Part shown: positions 1 through 8,280 of the stretch, piece after piece
Layout: each line of letters opens with the position of its first letter
Numbering within the stretch: the first letter of the stretch is position 1
NCBI GenBank assembly: GCA_030180075.1
Contig: JASNJN010000055.1
Span: 1-23,574 of the forward strand
Direction: 5' to 3'
Source of the DNA: Mikrocytos mackini
Taxonomy: Eukaryota > Endomyxa > Ascetosporea > Mikrocytida > Mikrocytiidae
Length of the DNA: 23,574 nt
Position numbers and translations under genes: made by a program
Notes under the pieces: generated by a model
What the model was told of the DNA's origin: nothing
The model's input: only the letters and a program-made list of their open reading frames with translations
The model's database searches: none

Positions 1-341
1 AAAAATAATCTTCATTTTGATTTTCGCCTCATTTTCAGCTCTAAATAACCGTCGCTTCTCAGAAATTTATGGAACCCGACCCAAATAAATTGAAAACCGA
101 GACCAGCTTGCTGTTTATGAGCTTGAGATCTACATGTCAAGTAAATATACATGTTTATTTATTATATATTAAAAAAGTGATTTCCTCTAAAATATGCCAT
201 GTATGTATGATCTTTATAAATATACCATAGTTTTATACAACAGAAGTATACAATATTTTTTATTTTGGGTCAAAAATAAGGGGTTGGGTAAAATTACAAA
301 ATCTCAACCCAAAATCTTATAATGGCACCAAAACATGTGCT

Positions 342-713
342 ATGCAACTAGAATTTGATAATAAAAAGTTATTAAAGAATAATATATCTAAAATTAATGA
401 TTTTAAGACTAAAAATGTAGTCACATTTTTCCAGATTCCTTCGGAAAGTTATTTTATAGCTGCTATTTTTGGTTGCCCTAAGTATGATAATGAAACCCAG
501 GAATCCTTATCCTCGAAAATATTTTGTGTGCAAATAGATGAACCCATCATAAAATATAAGATTTTAATACAAAAATTTTTTACAGCTTTTAACGGGCGAA
601 ATCTTAACGATAAAACAATTTTGAGAAAAATTTTCGAAAAAATACTTGATATCTTGAGGGCTCAAAAAAGGCGAATTTTAACCCAAATTTCAAAAATTTT
701 GAAATTAAATTGA
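342..713 (+). CDS. Weak hypothetical ORF, 123 aa, possibly a relic
   Basis: An ATG-initiated open frame of 123 codons lies in otherwise noncoding AT-rich DNA. The middle (about residues 25-90) has a protein-like mix of residues, including the stretches FFQIPSESYFIAAIFG and FCVQIDEPI. The two ends are dominated by lysine, isoleucine and asparagine, as random AT-rich DNA would give. I recognise no domain, signal peptide or membrane segment. No supporting promoter element was noticed. It could be a small lineage-specific gene, the surviving part of a decayed gene, or chance. Confidence 0.25.
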   Translation: MQLEFDNKKLLKNNISKINDFKTKNVVTFFQIPSESYFIAAIFGCPKYDNETQESLSSKIFCVQIDEPIIKYKILIQKFFTAFNGRNLNDKTILRKIFEKILDILRAQKRRILTQISKILKLN

Positions 714-1154
714 TTGAAAATTCTATGAAATATTTTAAAAGCATCTTTTTGTAGATGTCTCAAAAATACGCATGTTGAAAAATTTTGTAATAAAAATTTC
801 TGTATAATTTTGCGTTTTTATGGTACGACATTTTTTGAAAACTACCCGATGTACCCCTTGGAAAAATCCAAAAATAAAAAAACTTTTTTTTTCAAAAATG
901 TTAATTAGAACTTAAAAACGCTGTTTTTCATCCAGAAAAAATTTTTTATTCCAAAAATTTTTTATTAGGAAATTTGTATTTGAGAATTTTCTCACGGATA
1001 AAAATTCATTCTTTGCCGTAAATTCAAACTTTTGTGAAAAAAGCACAAAATTTATGGCCTAATCAGAACGGCCCAACAAAATTGAGGGAAACGAACAAAT
1101 TCTAGGCAAAGTGAACATCAACCATGAAAAATTAACTTTATATTTTTAATTTGC

Positions 1155-1189
1155 AAAACTTGTGGAAGAATCATAAATTTGTGGATAAA
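1155..1189 (+). repeat. Direct repeat copy 1, TTGTGGA family
   Basis: This 35-bp segment recurs at 1343-1377 with two mismatches (both T/C). Related shorter pieces with the core AATTTGTGGA occur at about 1307-1331 and 1383-1404. The spacing is irregular and there are no spacers of constant length, so it is not CRISPR-like. It is best described as a locally duplicated, degenerate repeat. Confidence 0.7.
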
Positions 1190-1342
1190 ACAGAATTTTT
1201 ATTTTAAAAAATTGTTGGCTCGAATTATAGGTTTATTTTGCTTAAAATAGTAAAAGATATGTTTTATTCATTCGAATAACCCACAAAATGATTCGTTTTA
1301 CATATTAATTTGTGGAAAACACAGAATTCTGTGAAAATATCA

Positions 1343-1377
1343 AAAACTTGTGGAAGAATCATAAACTTGTGGACAAA
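1343..1377 (+). repeat. Direct repeat copy 2, TTGTGGA family
   Basis: Second copy of the 35-bp repeat at 1155-1189 (33 of 35 identical). It is followed by a further partial unit (AAATTTGTGGACAAATCAGAAT-like, from 1383). The copies sit in the same orientation in noncoding DNA. Confidence 0.7.
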
Positions 1378-1397
1378 GTACGAAATTTGTGGACAAA

Positions 1398-1664
1398 TCA
1401 GAATGAGCCTTTAAGGCCAGTATTCCTTGAGTCCCTGGCATAGTGATTCCAAATCCACAATGTTTTGAAGAGAATGCAGACCACGTTGATCGTCATCATT
1501 ATTAACAACGCAGTCTTTGAACGATAATTGGTGTGAAATATCTTGGTAGCCAGGGACAATAAGGCGATTATTCCGCATGGTGTATGGTGTGTTGTTAGTA
1601 TAAGTTCGTTGTCTTGTTGTTGTGGGTATTTGATGTTTGTGTATATGAGTGCAATAGCAGACAA
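1398..1664 (-). pseudogene. Possible relic of a membrane-protein gene
   Basis: An open minus-strand frame of about 88 codons begins at a non-ATG codon and has no ATG in roughly its first 55 codons. Its base composition is visibly richer in G and C than the flanks, and its codons look coding-like. It encodes two hydrophobic stretches, around CGIIALLSLATKIF and TALLIMMTINVVCILF. That combination suggests the 3' remnant of a membrane-protein gene that lost its start. An in-frame stop lies a few codons upstream of the open region. I recognise no family, and chance cannot be excluded. Confidence 0.25.
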
Positions 1665-2063
1665 TCTTTTAGAGTTTAAAATTTAAAATGTTCCATGTAA
1701 GTTTTGTTTATTACAGTATCCAGTATCTATAACAATGATTATGAGAGTTACTTGTTATAGACATAACGCGCATTGTATAAGATAAATGACAAAAATAAGT
1801 TTTTAATATAAACCCCAATTAATCACAAACAAGAAGGTTTTAACGTGCCAAATTCGATAAACAAACTAACATATTATATATAAAGACAATGCTCTTCTAA
1901 AACAGGTTTATTTTAATACGAAATTTGGGTCAAAGAGACACAACGTAAATTTTTTTGTTATTTTATAAAAACACCAACAACCCAAGAAAACTCAATCAAC
2001 TCATTATTCGACTATTTTATTTATAACGAATTATTAACAAATCATAAAATTTTCAAATTTACG

Positions 2064-2436
2064 CAAAAATATTTTGGCAGAGTATATTTGCACATTAAAT
2101 CAAATTTATTATATATGTTTATTTTTACTCTAAGCGATGTATTTTGTTTCTCATCAAGTTTTAACAATGATTTGGGGGCTTAATTTTGTATTTATTGTCT
2201 TGATTAAAAATTTTCCTTTATAATCGGCGAATTTTCGGAATTTCTTCATTTAAAATTTGAAAATCGAAAAATGGTAACAAATAAATGTAATTTTTTTGGT
2301 AAAACAATTAAATCAAAAACCGAGCCCCAGATCTATGTTAAAATTTGATGTGAAACAACATAACTAATTGCGGCGATATTTGCACTCGAAATTTTTTCAA
2401 AATTTCTTGTGCAAATATACTTTTCCAAATATTTTT
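2064..2436. repeat. Inverted-repeat structure, possible MITE, ~373 bp
   Basis: The arm at 2064-2100 and the reverse complement of 2402-2436 share an exact 13-base core (AGTATATTTGCAC). They also show extended similarity outward through AAAAATATTT-like sequence, giving roughly 35-bp imperfect arms around a 300-bp AT-rich interior. The interior has no ORF. The pattern fits a small non-autonomous DNA element or a large hairpin. I could not find a clear target-site duplication, so the class is unknown. Confidence 0.45.
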
Positions 2437-2570
2437 CCTGTTCTATTTACGTACATAAAATGCTTCTGATTCATCACTTCTCTGTTCTACCTACCAGACT
2501 GTTTATTAACTTTTCACAACATATACCCACTGCATAAACAAAAGATATAAATTTAGCACTGTAAATTTTT

Positions 2571-2605
2571 GTTTGCAAACTTCAAATTGTATTTCTGTCA
2601 TAAAA
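2571..2605 (+). promoter_or_regulatory. Upstream element shared by the acidic paralogs
   Basis: The string AAACTTCAAATT (2577-2588) followed by CTGTCATAAAA (2595-2605) ends about 18 bases before the ATG at 2624. The same two blocks, in the same order and at nearly the same distance, precede the minus-strand paralog's ATG at 9383 (block at 9401-9423). A TATA-like sequence lies further upstream in both. Conservation in noncoding DNA of an otherwise divergent pair suggests a core promoter or 5'UTR element. The alternative is sequence carried along by a recent duplication. Confidence 0.6.
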
Positions 2606-2623
2606 ATTCTAGACGCATAAATA

Positions 2624-4168
2624 ATGAATAGAAGCTTATTTATATTAGCAATTACTTTCTTAAGATTAGTAAGCCAAATACAGAGTGTTGACAGTACGTA
2701 CCATATTACGAAGGATAAAATACAACAATATCACAAAACAAAGTACTTTACTTCTTTTGCTATAGAGCGGTCAATTAACACCAGTGCAAAGAATTGTTAC
2801 ATCGTTGCTCTTTTCGTGAGTGTTCTAGGCAAGGACAATTCCGATATTCTCCTGATAACGCATTTGAAGACGACTTCTATTTTCGTAAGTATGTCATGTG
2901 ATGCGTATTTAAGTAACCATAATGACCACACTGCAAAGATAACGAAAGATGGCCACAACAGTTCAAAGGAGAAGAAACCCGAAATTAAAAAAATTTCTAA
3001 TGTAAAAAACGGAAATTACACAATCGGCCCTTGCTCGCTATTGTCCAGCAGTCAGCAGAAGTCCGATATCAACATAAACATTTTTATCCCGGAATCTACG
3101 TCAAGACTTGAGGATCAGGATAAAATCGGGGTAAACATAAAACTGAAAAAGGAAACTGCTGAAAATGGGATAACATTTTATGAAAGGAGACCACTTAAAA
3201 ACAAGGAAGTGTCTCTCGGCTCTCAAAACCCCCTTATTACTTATACTACATCTGAAGTACAAATTACAGGAACAGGAAATCATTCAATTGAAACCCTTTT
3301 AAAACCGTGGGGCGTTAAATTAAACCAAGTGAATGAGTATTGTGATTTTGGTGGAATTACGGACAAAGAAATGTACGAGTTAAATCAGAACACTGAATCG
3401 CAGACGAATTTAGGACAATCTACACATGCTAGCGGTGTTAACGAATCAAACAGTCAGAAAGATACAGAAAATTCAAAAATTTTTACGAGAAAAAGTTCAG
3501 TAGCTAAAAAATTCGAAGAGAAAACTGAAGGAAGAGCAAATTTAACTAAGGATGAGGATGAAGATATCGAAAACTTTAATATGCACGAAGAAAGACTGGA
3601 AAAAGATGAGATTAGCGATATTGAACTAACCGATGAAAAAGAAGAACTTGACACAACAACGATAAGAGAAGTAAACCTAAATTTGGTTGAAGGTGCTAAA
3701 AAAAATATTAGTGAAAACACATTACTATTAGATCAAACTACAGAAGAAGAAGAAGAAGATGATGAAACTGAACACAATACATATAGAGTGAAGAAAATTG
3801 ATTTGAAAGCTAAAGAAACGGGAGAAATAACAATGGTACATGCCGATGAAGACGTTGGAAAAGAAGAATTAAAAGATGAAACAGAAGAAATAACAATTAA
3901 AGATAGAAACAACGACAACAATGGAAATGAGGGTAAAGGAGGGAAACCAGGTAGTGATGATTCTAAGAAACCAAATAATACAGCTAAACCCAATTCAACG
4001 AATAAATCATGGATAAGTGAAAATAAAGCCGTTTTGGGATCTGTTATAGGTGTAGCTAGCCTTAGTGCCATAACCGCTATTTGCGTGTTCATAAGACACA
4101 AATTTATGAACGATGGAAAAGATAATCATGGGAACGTTAATTTAGAGGGAATAAGGAAACTTATTTAA
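2624..4168 (+). CDS. Acidic type I membrane protein, paralog A
   Basis: 514 residues, family not recognised. The N-terminus is a signal peptide (MNRSLFILAITFLRLVSQ), followed by an ectodomain to about residue 270. Next comes a long D/E/K/T/N-rich, probably disordered stretch (about 275-455). A single transmembrane helix lies at about 469-490, followed by a 24-residue basic tail containing RHKFMN. The ectodomain matches the minus-strand gene at 7269-9383 in several blocks: K-T-x-Y-x-T-S-F, V-S-V-L-x(5)-LLIT, EIKKISN-x-NGNYTI-x-PC, C-x-DF-x-x-I and NLGQS. The match resumes at the juxtamembrane KSW-[IV]-SENK. The acidic spacers are not alignable. By topology it would be displayed on the cell surface or an endomembrane. 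Host-facing function is inference only. A polyadenylation-like AATAAA occurs at 4195-4200. Confidence 0.85.
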   Translation: MNRSLFILAITFLRLVSQIQSVDSTYHITKDKIQQYHKTKYFTSFAIERSINTSAKNCYIVALFVSVLGKDNSDILLITHLKTTSIFVSMSCDAYLSNHNDHTAKITKDGHNSSKEKKPEIKKISNVKNGNYTIGPCSLLSSSQQKSDININIFIPESTSRLEDQDKIGVNIKLKKETAENGITFYERRPLKNKEVSLGSQNPLITYTTSEVQITGTGNHSIETLLKPWGVKLNQVNEYCDFGGITDKEMYELNQNTESQTNLGQSTHASGVNESNSQKDTENSKIFTRKSSVAKKFEEKTEGRANLTKDEDEDIENFNMHEERLEKDEISDIELTDEKEELDTTTIREVNLNLVEGAKKNISENTLLLDQTTEEEEEDDETEHNTYRVKKIDLKAKETGEITMVHADEDVGKEELKDETEEITIKDRNNDNNGNEGKGGKPGSDDSKKPNNTAKPNSTNKSWISENKAVLGSVIGVASLSAITAICVFIRHKFMNDGKDNHGNVNLEGIRKLI

Positions 4169-4524
4169 TTAAACAATGAAAACTAAGTGATACGAATAAA
4201 CAACAATTTGTTTCCTATGTATTATCTGTTTAAAGGCTCCAAAAATCCAATATATTATCAATAGCAATTGAAAAGATTCTGATTTGTTTATTAACCATAA
4301 AAACAATCAAATAAAAAACTTATCTTTGTTAATATATTTAAAACATTGTAAATAACTTACATTAACAAAACAAATGTTTAAATTAAATCATTTTTTTAAC
4401 ATTATTGTCTCATATTGTTAAAGATAACAAAAGTTACATGAATTTAAATGGGTTAAAAAAGGTTTCTTTTTGTTTTCTGTTAAAAATATTTACTTTTAAT
4501 CTCAAATCTTATAACTATAACTAG
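4169..4524. other. AT-rich 3' intergenic region
   Basis: A 356-bp gap between two convergent genes. It holds an AATAAA at 4195-4200 for the upstream plus-strand gene and A/T runs. Nothing else is recognisable. Confidence 0.6.
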
Positions 4525-5031
4525 CTAATTACTTCCCAATAAAGTTCTATAAATATTGCTATAATTGTTTTCTAAGCATTTTCTGAACTCTTCTACAATT
4601 ATTCTTATTTTTTTTGTATTATCTTCCACCATTTCAGTCACTTTAACTGCAATTTGATTGCTTGCGACACTACTAATATCTCTAAGTTCTTGTACAACGT
4701 CTGCAAGTTCTTCACTTAACGAAAAGAGATCAATGTTTATGTCGTAAAGCTCTGTCATCTTTTTTTGATCCACTTTTCTTTCCCCTTTGCTATTCGCTAT
4801 TACTTTAACGTTGTACCCTTTTATTGTAGTCTTTAGTTTGAAGATTTCTGTTATTGATTTTTGAATGGCTTTGAGCATTCGAATGCTATCAGTTGTTATG
4901 TTACAAGGACTTTTGTTTTTGATCTGTAGAAAATTCAAACGAGTCTGAGAAATCATGCCAGATATACAACAGAATGTTCTGTGGATCTTGGATAAGTTGC
5001 GGGTGAGATCGGTGGCCAAGTGCTGCTGCAT
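4525..5031 (-). CDS. Hypothetical helical protein, 168 aa
   Basis: A complete ATG-to-stop minus-strand frame of 168 residues. The sequence is mostly amphipathic-helix-like, with long runs free of Pro and Gly (for example around LFSLSEELADVVQELRDI, about residues 101-118). There is no signal peptide or membrane segment. Its start codon is only 26 bp from the start of the divergent bromodomain gene, so the two must share a promoter. This hints at a nuclear or co-regulated role, but that is inference. Size and composition would fit a small coiled-coil subunit of a transcription, kinetochore or trafficking complex. I cannot assign it. Confidence 0.75.
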   Translation of the reverse strand: MQQHLATDLTRNLSKIHRTFCCISGMISQTRLNFLQIKNKSPCNITTDSIRMLKAIQKSITEIFKLKTTIKGYNVKVIANSKGERKVDQKKMTELYDINIDLFSLSEELADVVQELRDISSVASNQIAVKVTEMVEDNTKKIRIIVEEFRKCLENNYSNIYRTLLGSN

Positions 5032-5057
5032 AGTGTAGAAATTTTTAATTTTGAAAA
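5032..5057. promoter_or_regulatory. 26-bp bidirectional start region
   Basis: Only 26 A/T-rich bases separate the ATG of the minus-strand gene at 4525-5031 from the ATG of the plus-strand bromodomain gene at 5058. Transcription of each must therefore begin within this gap, inside the other gene, or as leaderless or overlapping messages. No classical TATA spacing can fit in the gap for either gene. Confidence 0.5.
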
Positions 5058-5663
5058 ATGTCAGCAGAAAGTCATGGCCTATTTCTGAGGTTGAACTACG
5101 ACAACCTATTCGAGGACATCAATAAACTTACAGAGTTCATGATGTCGCTCCCTGGGGCGAATGACTTTAACTTAGCAGTGCCTTGGGAGGATTTAGGCCT
5201 CCCAGACTATCCTGAGAAGATAAAGAAGCCAATGGATTTGGGTACAGTTGCAAAGAACCTCGAAAACCAAAAGTACAAGACCCCGGATGATTGCATTGAA
5301 GACATGAGGTTGGTGTTCAATAATGCAATCACATACAATCAGCCAGGATCTTCGATGCATTTGGTTGCCTCGTTTCTTTCATCTCTTTTGGAAAAGAAAA
5401 TAGAAATTCTCCTGAGAAAAGGAAACAGTGAGAATTACTTAGCATCTAAAGATTCAGGGCTTTTAAGGAAAATAGAGAGACTAAAGGAAATGACAGCGGA
5501 GTTTGACAAGAAGGAAATCAGTACATTGGTTAATATTATCGAAGAACACTGCCCTGTATCGCTTACATTGATAGATAAAAAATCAATAGATATAGAGTAC
5601 AATGATTTAAATCACAAAACATTGGACCTCATTGAAAATAGACTTTATAACACAAGTAAGTAA
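5058..5663 (+). CDS. Minimal BET protein: one bromodomain plus NET
   Basis: 201 residues. A bromodomain spans about residues 12-120: VPWEDLGLPDYPEKIKKPMD matches the ZA loop, which in BET proteins reads like W-x-P...DYP..IK.PMDL. It continues with LGTVAKNLEN and an FNNAITYNQPGS segment. N94 of YNQPGS corresponds to the acetyl-lysine-binding asparagine. A C-terminal NET/extra-terminal-like region follows at about 140-197 (LKEMTAEFDKKEISTLVNII...SIDIEYNDLNHKTLDLIENRL). BET proteins such as yeast Bdf1 read acetylated histone H4 and assist TFIID, but they normally carry two bromodomains and are several hundred residues long. This one keeps one of each and little else, fitting a reduced genome. 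An AATAAA lies at 5699-5704. Confidence 0.9.
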   Translation: MSAESHGLFLRLNYDNLFEDINKLTEFMMSLPGANDFNLAVPWEDLGLPDYPEKIKKPMDLGTVAKNLENQKYKTPDDCIEDMRLVFNNAITYNQPGSSMHLVASFLSSLLEKKIEILLRKGNSENYLASKDSGLLRKIERLKEMTAEFDKKEISTLVNIIEEHCPVSLTLIDKKSIDIEYNDLNHKTLDLIENRLYNTSK

Positions 5664-6020
5664 TTGTCTTTATAAATAGTAGTTTTGGGTTTAGGTTTAA
5701 TAAATATAGACTATCAGAATGCAATAGATATAGTTCATGTATACGGATATCTAAAACAATAAAACAAATACAAAATCGTTTAATATAATTATTAGAAGAT
5801 TTATTTTGAATAATTAAATACTCAAGCCCTTCAAAGCGAAAGTTTTAAACCATAAATTTATAATCTGTTTTATTTTATTTTTACATAATACAATCGAAAT
5901 TTATTGTCATTTTAACTCTAAACTATTAATGTAATTTCCTTAACTTAACCCGTTCAAATATATATAAGGATTTACACATAATTTATTTTATAAACCTCAA
6001 ATTTATTGACAAATTTTCAT
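5664..6020. other. AT-rich 3' intergenic region
   Basis: A 357-bp gap between the convergent bromodomain and secreted-protein genes. An AATAAA at 5699-5704 could serve the former. No ORF, RNA gene or repeat is evident. Confidence 0.6.
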
Positions 6021-7061
6021 TTATATATTTCTCGCCATTTCTCCATTAATCTCTACTTTCTTTACTTCATAAAGCCCCATCAAATATGGACTAAAATCTT
6101 CGTGTAGTTTATAGTCTTGTGCTTTATCACCATCATTCGGATACAAAATAAACAGTTTATTAACCATTACTATAAGAAGAAGATTATCTTCATAACACGG
6201 CATCACTGTAAATTTATCGTTATTTCTATTAAAGTCATTTTTTATTTTGTTTTTTATTATTGCATTGTTTAATTCTATTCTGTCAATAAAAACTATTACT
6301 CCCAATTTCAACTCTTGTGGATAAAATTTGGAATCATTGAATAAGTCTTCGTAGAAATCGTAAAGTTCTTCTTCGGGCTCTTTAGTTTTATATTTCTCAT
6401 TGAACCAATCAAATACATTTTGCCACAGTTTTTTATTTTGTATTTCTTCCTCGTTTATTTTATTAAGATTTTTCGTTGTTTCTTTAAAATAAACAAGTCG
6501 AATAGTGTTATCTACTGTTCTAAAGTTGCTTATTTTGTCTTTGTAAATGTCGTACAATAAATCTATAAGATAACTTATTGGTAGTTGCTCATTTTCGTTT
6601 TTGTTTTGTCTTTTTCTACGATGGTTTGTGTTTAGAAACATTTCATCGATAGAATGGATGCTTATTGGTATCGGAATTCCTACATGTACAGTGTCTGGGT
6701 ACGAAACCTTTTGACGCAGGCGTACGCTGTTTTTTTGTTGTTTATTCTTCTCATTTATTCTGAAAATGCTGTACTCTTCGTAAGAAATTATGTAGTCTTG
6801 CTTATAGATCGATACAAAGGGAGTGCCAAATTGTAAAGGTACGGTGGACATAGATTCAGAGCGAAAGTGAAACACTTTAACCTTTGATAAGCATCCAGAG
6901 GTCTGTAGTCGGTGTTCTGTGCAGTTGAAAGTTAAATCGACAAAATAAGTCAATCCTGATTTCGTACGAAACAGTAATCTAAAAGACTGTTTAAAGTTAT
7001 GAAATGTTCTTATCATCAAAGTTGCAAATAGTAATGTCTTGGTTAAAGGTTTTGAAAACAT
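6021..7061 (-). CDS. Probable secreted hypothetical protein, 346 aa
   Basis: 346 residues with a hydrophobic N-terminus (MFSKPLTKTLLFATLMIRTF) that reads as a signal peptide. No second membrane segment is apparent. A basic cluster HRRKRQNK (about residues 147-154) could be a processing site. The C-terminal half is rich in Lys, Asn, Glu and aromatic residues and ends with a hydrophobic block around NLLLIVMVNKLFILYP. I recognise no family. It lies between, and reads in the same direction as, one of the two acidic membrane-protein paralogs, so the 2.6-9.4 kb region contains three secretory-pathway products. A role outside the cell or in host contact is a guess from the signal peptide and location. 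The first ATG was taken as start because it begins the hydrophobic leader. Confidence 0.7.
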   Translation of the reverse strand: MFSKPLTKTLLFATLMIRTFHNFKQSFRLLFRTKSGLTYFVDLTFNCTEHRLQTSGCLSKVKVFHFRSESMSTVPLQFGTPFVSIYKQDYIISYEEYSIFRINEKNKQQKNSVRLRQKVSYPDTVHVGIPIPISIHSIDEMFLNTNHRRKRQNKNENEQLPISYLIDLLYDIYKDKISNFRTVDNTIRLVYFKETTKNLNKINEEEIQNKKLWQNVFDWFNEKYKTKEPEEELYDFYEDLFNDSKFYPQELKLGVIVFIDRIELNNAIIKNKIKNDFNRNNDKFTVMPCYEDNLLLIVMVNKLFILYPNDGDKAQDYKLHEDFSPYLMGLYEVKKVEINGEMARNI

Positions 7062-7664
7062 TGATATTTTTAGTGAAATTGACGTAACGAAATTATAATT
7101 TACAACTCGTTTTGTTTTGTTAATTTATGTGTTTAAAAATATAATCAAATTTGACTTTCATTTTTCGCGATAGCTTATATTTTAAAGATTTTATCTATAA
7201 ATATTTAATTTCGATATTTCTTTAACCTAAACTTTATATATTAAAAACGTCCATTCATTAAAAATTAATTAAACCAGATTTCTTGTTTCATCTAGATTAT
7301 TATTATCTAAATTATCTCCATATTCATTCATAAATTTGTGTTTAATAAACACATAACCTGCAGATAATAAACCAAGTCCCGCTACACCCAAAATAGAACC
7401 GAAAACCATTTTATTTTCGCTAACCCACGATTTCTTGGTTGGATAAGTACTTGTTGTCTTATTCAGATTTTCAGTGCCATTCATTTTTGTTTTAGAGTCA
7501 TTTTCGTTTTCATTATCATCATCTTCATGAATCAATAGGTTCTTTCGTGAGCTCGTGCTGCTGGCTGTTTCACTTGGATTTTTAGCACCGTGGGATTCTA
7601 AATTAAGTTCTGTTTTAGATTTATTTTCGTTTTCATGGTACCCATTCCGTTCTCTGTTTATTGT

Positions 7665-7667
7665 TTA
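7665..7667 (-). other. In-frame TAA separating ectodomain from membrane anchor
   Basis: On the minus strand the codons read ACA TCA TAA ACA ATA. No frame change occurs across the stop: 1719 bases upstream of and including it, and 396 downstream, are both multiples of three. Homology to the other paralog continues after it. Confidence 0.9.
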
Positions 7668-7899
7668 TGATGTTTCAACATTATCTATATTTGTTATTTT
7701 CACTGGGTAGTTTTCTTTTAGGTCTTCATCTATTTTTACTATTAATGTTGTGTCTTCAATTCCGCCTTCTCCGACATATCCCTTTTGTATATCTTTTGTT
7801 TCTTCATCTATTTCTGTTTCTGTTTCAAACTCATTTTCTTCTTTATATTCATCTACTTTCGAATTTGATGTTTTATCTTCTGCAATGTATTCCTTTATT

Positions 7900-8280
7900 T
7901 TGTATTCTTCTTCATCCTCGTTTATTTTCCGTTTTACTATTTCATCTTTTGTTTTATTTTCTTTCATTGTGTGTTTGATGTCCTCTTTATCTGTTACGGT
8001 TTCAGTTTCATAATAATTTCCTTCTTTATCTTCATCTATATTTTGTCTTACTATCTCATCATTTGTTTGTCTAGAAAACACGTCTTTTATTTCGAAATCT
8101 TTCATAATATGTTTTATTTCTTCTTTATCTGTTTCATAATAATTCCCTTCTTTATCCTCGTCTATTATTCGGCTTACTATCACATCTTTTGTTTTGTTTT
8201 CTTTCATTATTTGTTCTACTTCCTTATCAGTTTCTTTTTTTCGTCTTACTATCACATCTTTTGTTTCACTTTCTTTTATT
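7900..8280 (-). repeat. Imperfect tandem repeats inside paralog B
   Basis: The coding sequence here repeats a unit that encodes M-K-E-N-K-T-K-D, then a short I/V/R block, then D-E-D-K-E-G-N-Y-Y-E-T and D-K-E-x-I-K-H. The clearest copies start at about 8207 and 7967 on the minus strand, with a more diverged copy between. At DNA level the copies share strings such as TCTTTTGTTTT and CTTCTTTATC. Such acidic repeats usually expand by slippage or unequal exchange. Confidence 0.7.

Larger units (their letters stand above)
1..2623. other. Long, mostly gene-free AT-rich region
   Basis: No convincing full-length gene is visible in this 2.6-kb stretch. It is dominated by A and T runs. It contains two weak ORFs (342-713 plus, 1398-1664 minus), a cluster of degenerate TTGTGGA-containing repeats at about 1000-1405, and an inverted-repeat pair at 2064-2100 and 2402-2436. 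The last ~50 bases form the promoter of the next gene. No tRNA B-box-like sequence caught my eye. It may be decayed transposon or gene DNA, but that is inference. Confidence 0.6.

Noticed and set aside
1155-1404. CRISPR-like array from repeated TTGTGGA units
   Set aside because: Unit lengths and spacing are irregular, the copies are few and degenerate, and the window is eukaryotic.
3454-4101. Serine-rich minus-strand ORFs opposite paralog A
   Set aside because: Antisense shadows of the acidic region (GAA/GAT codons read as TTC/ATC and TCT/TCA).
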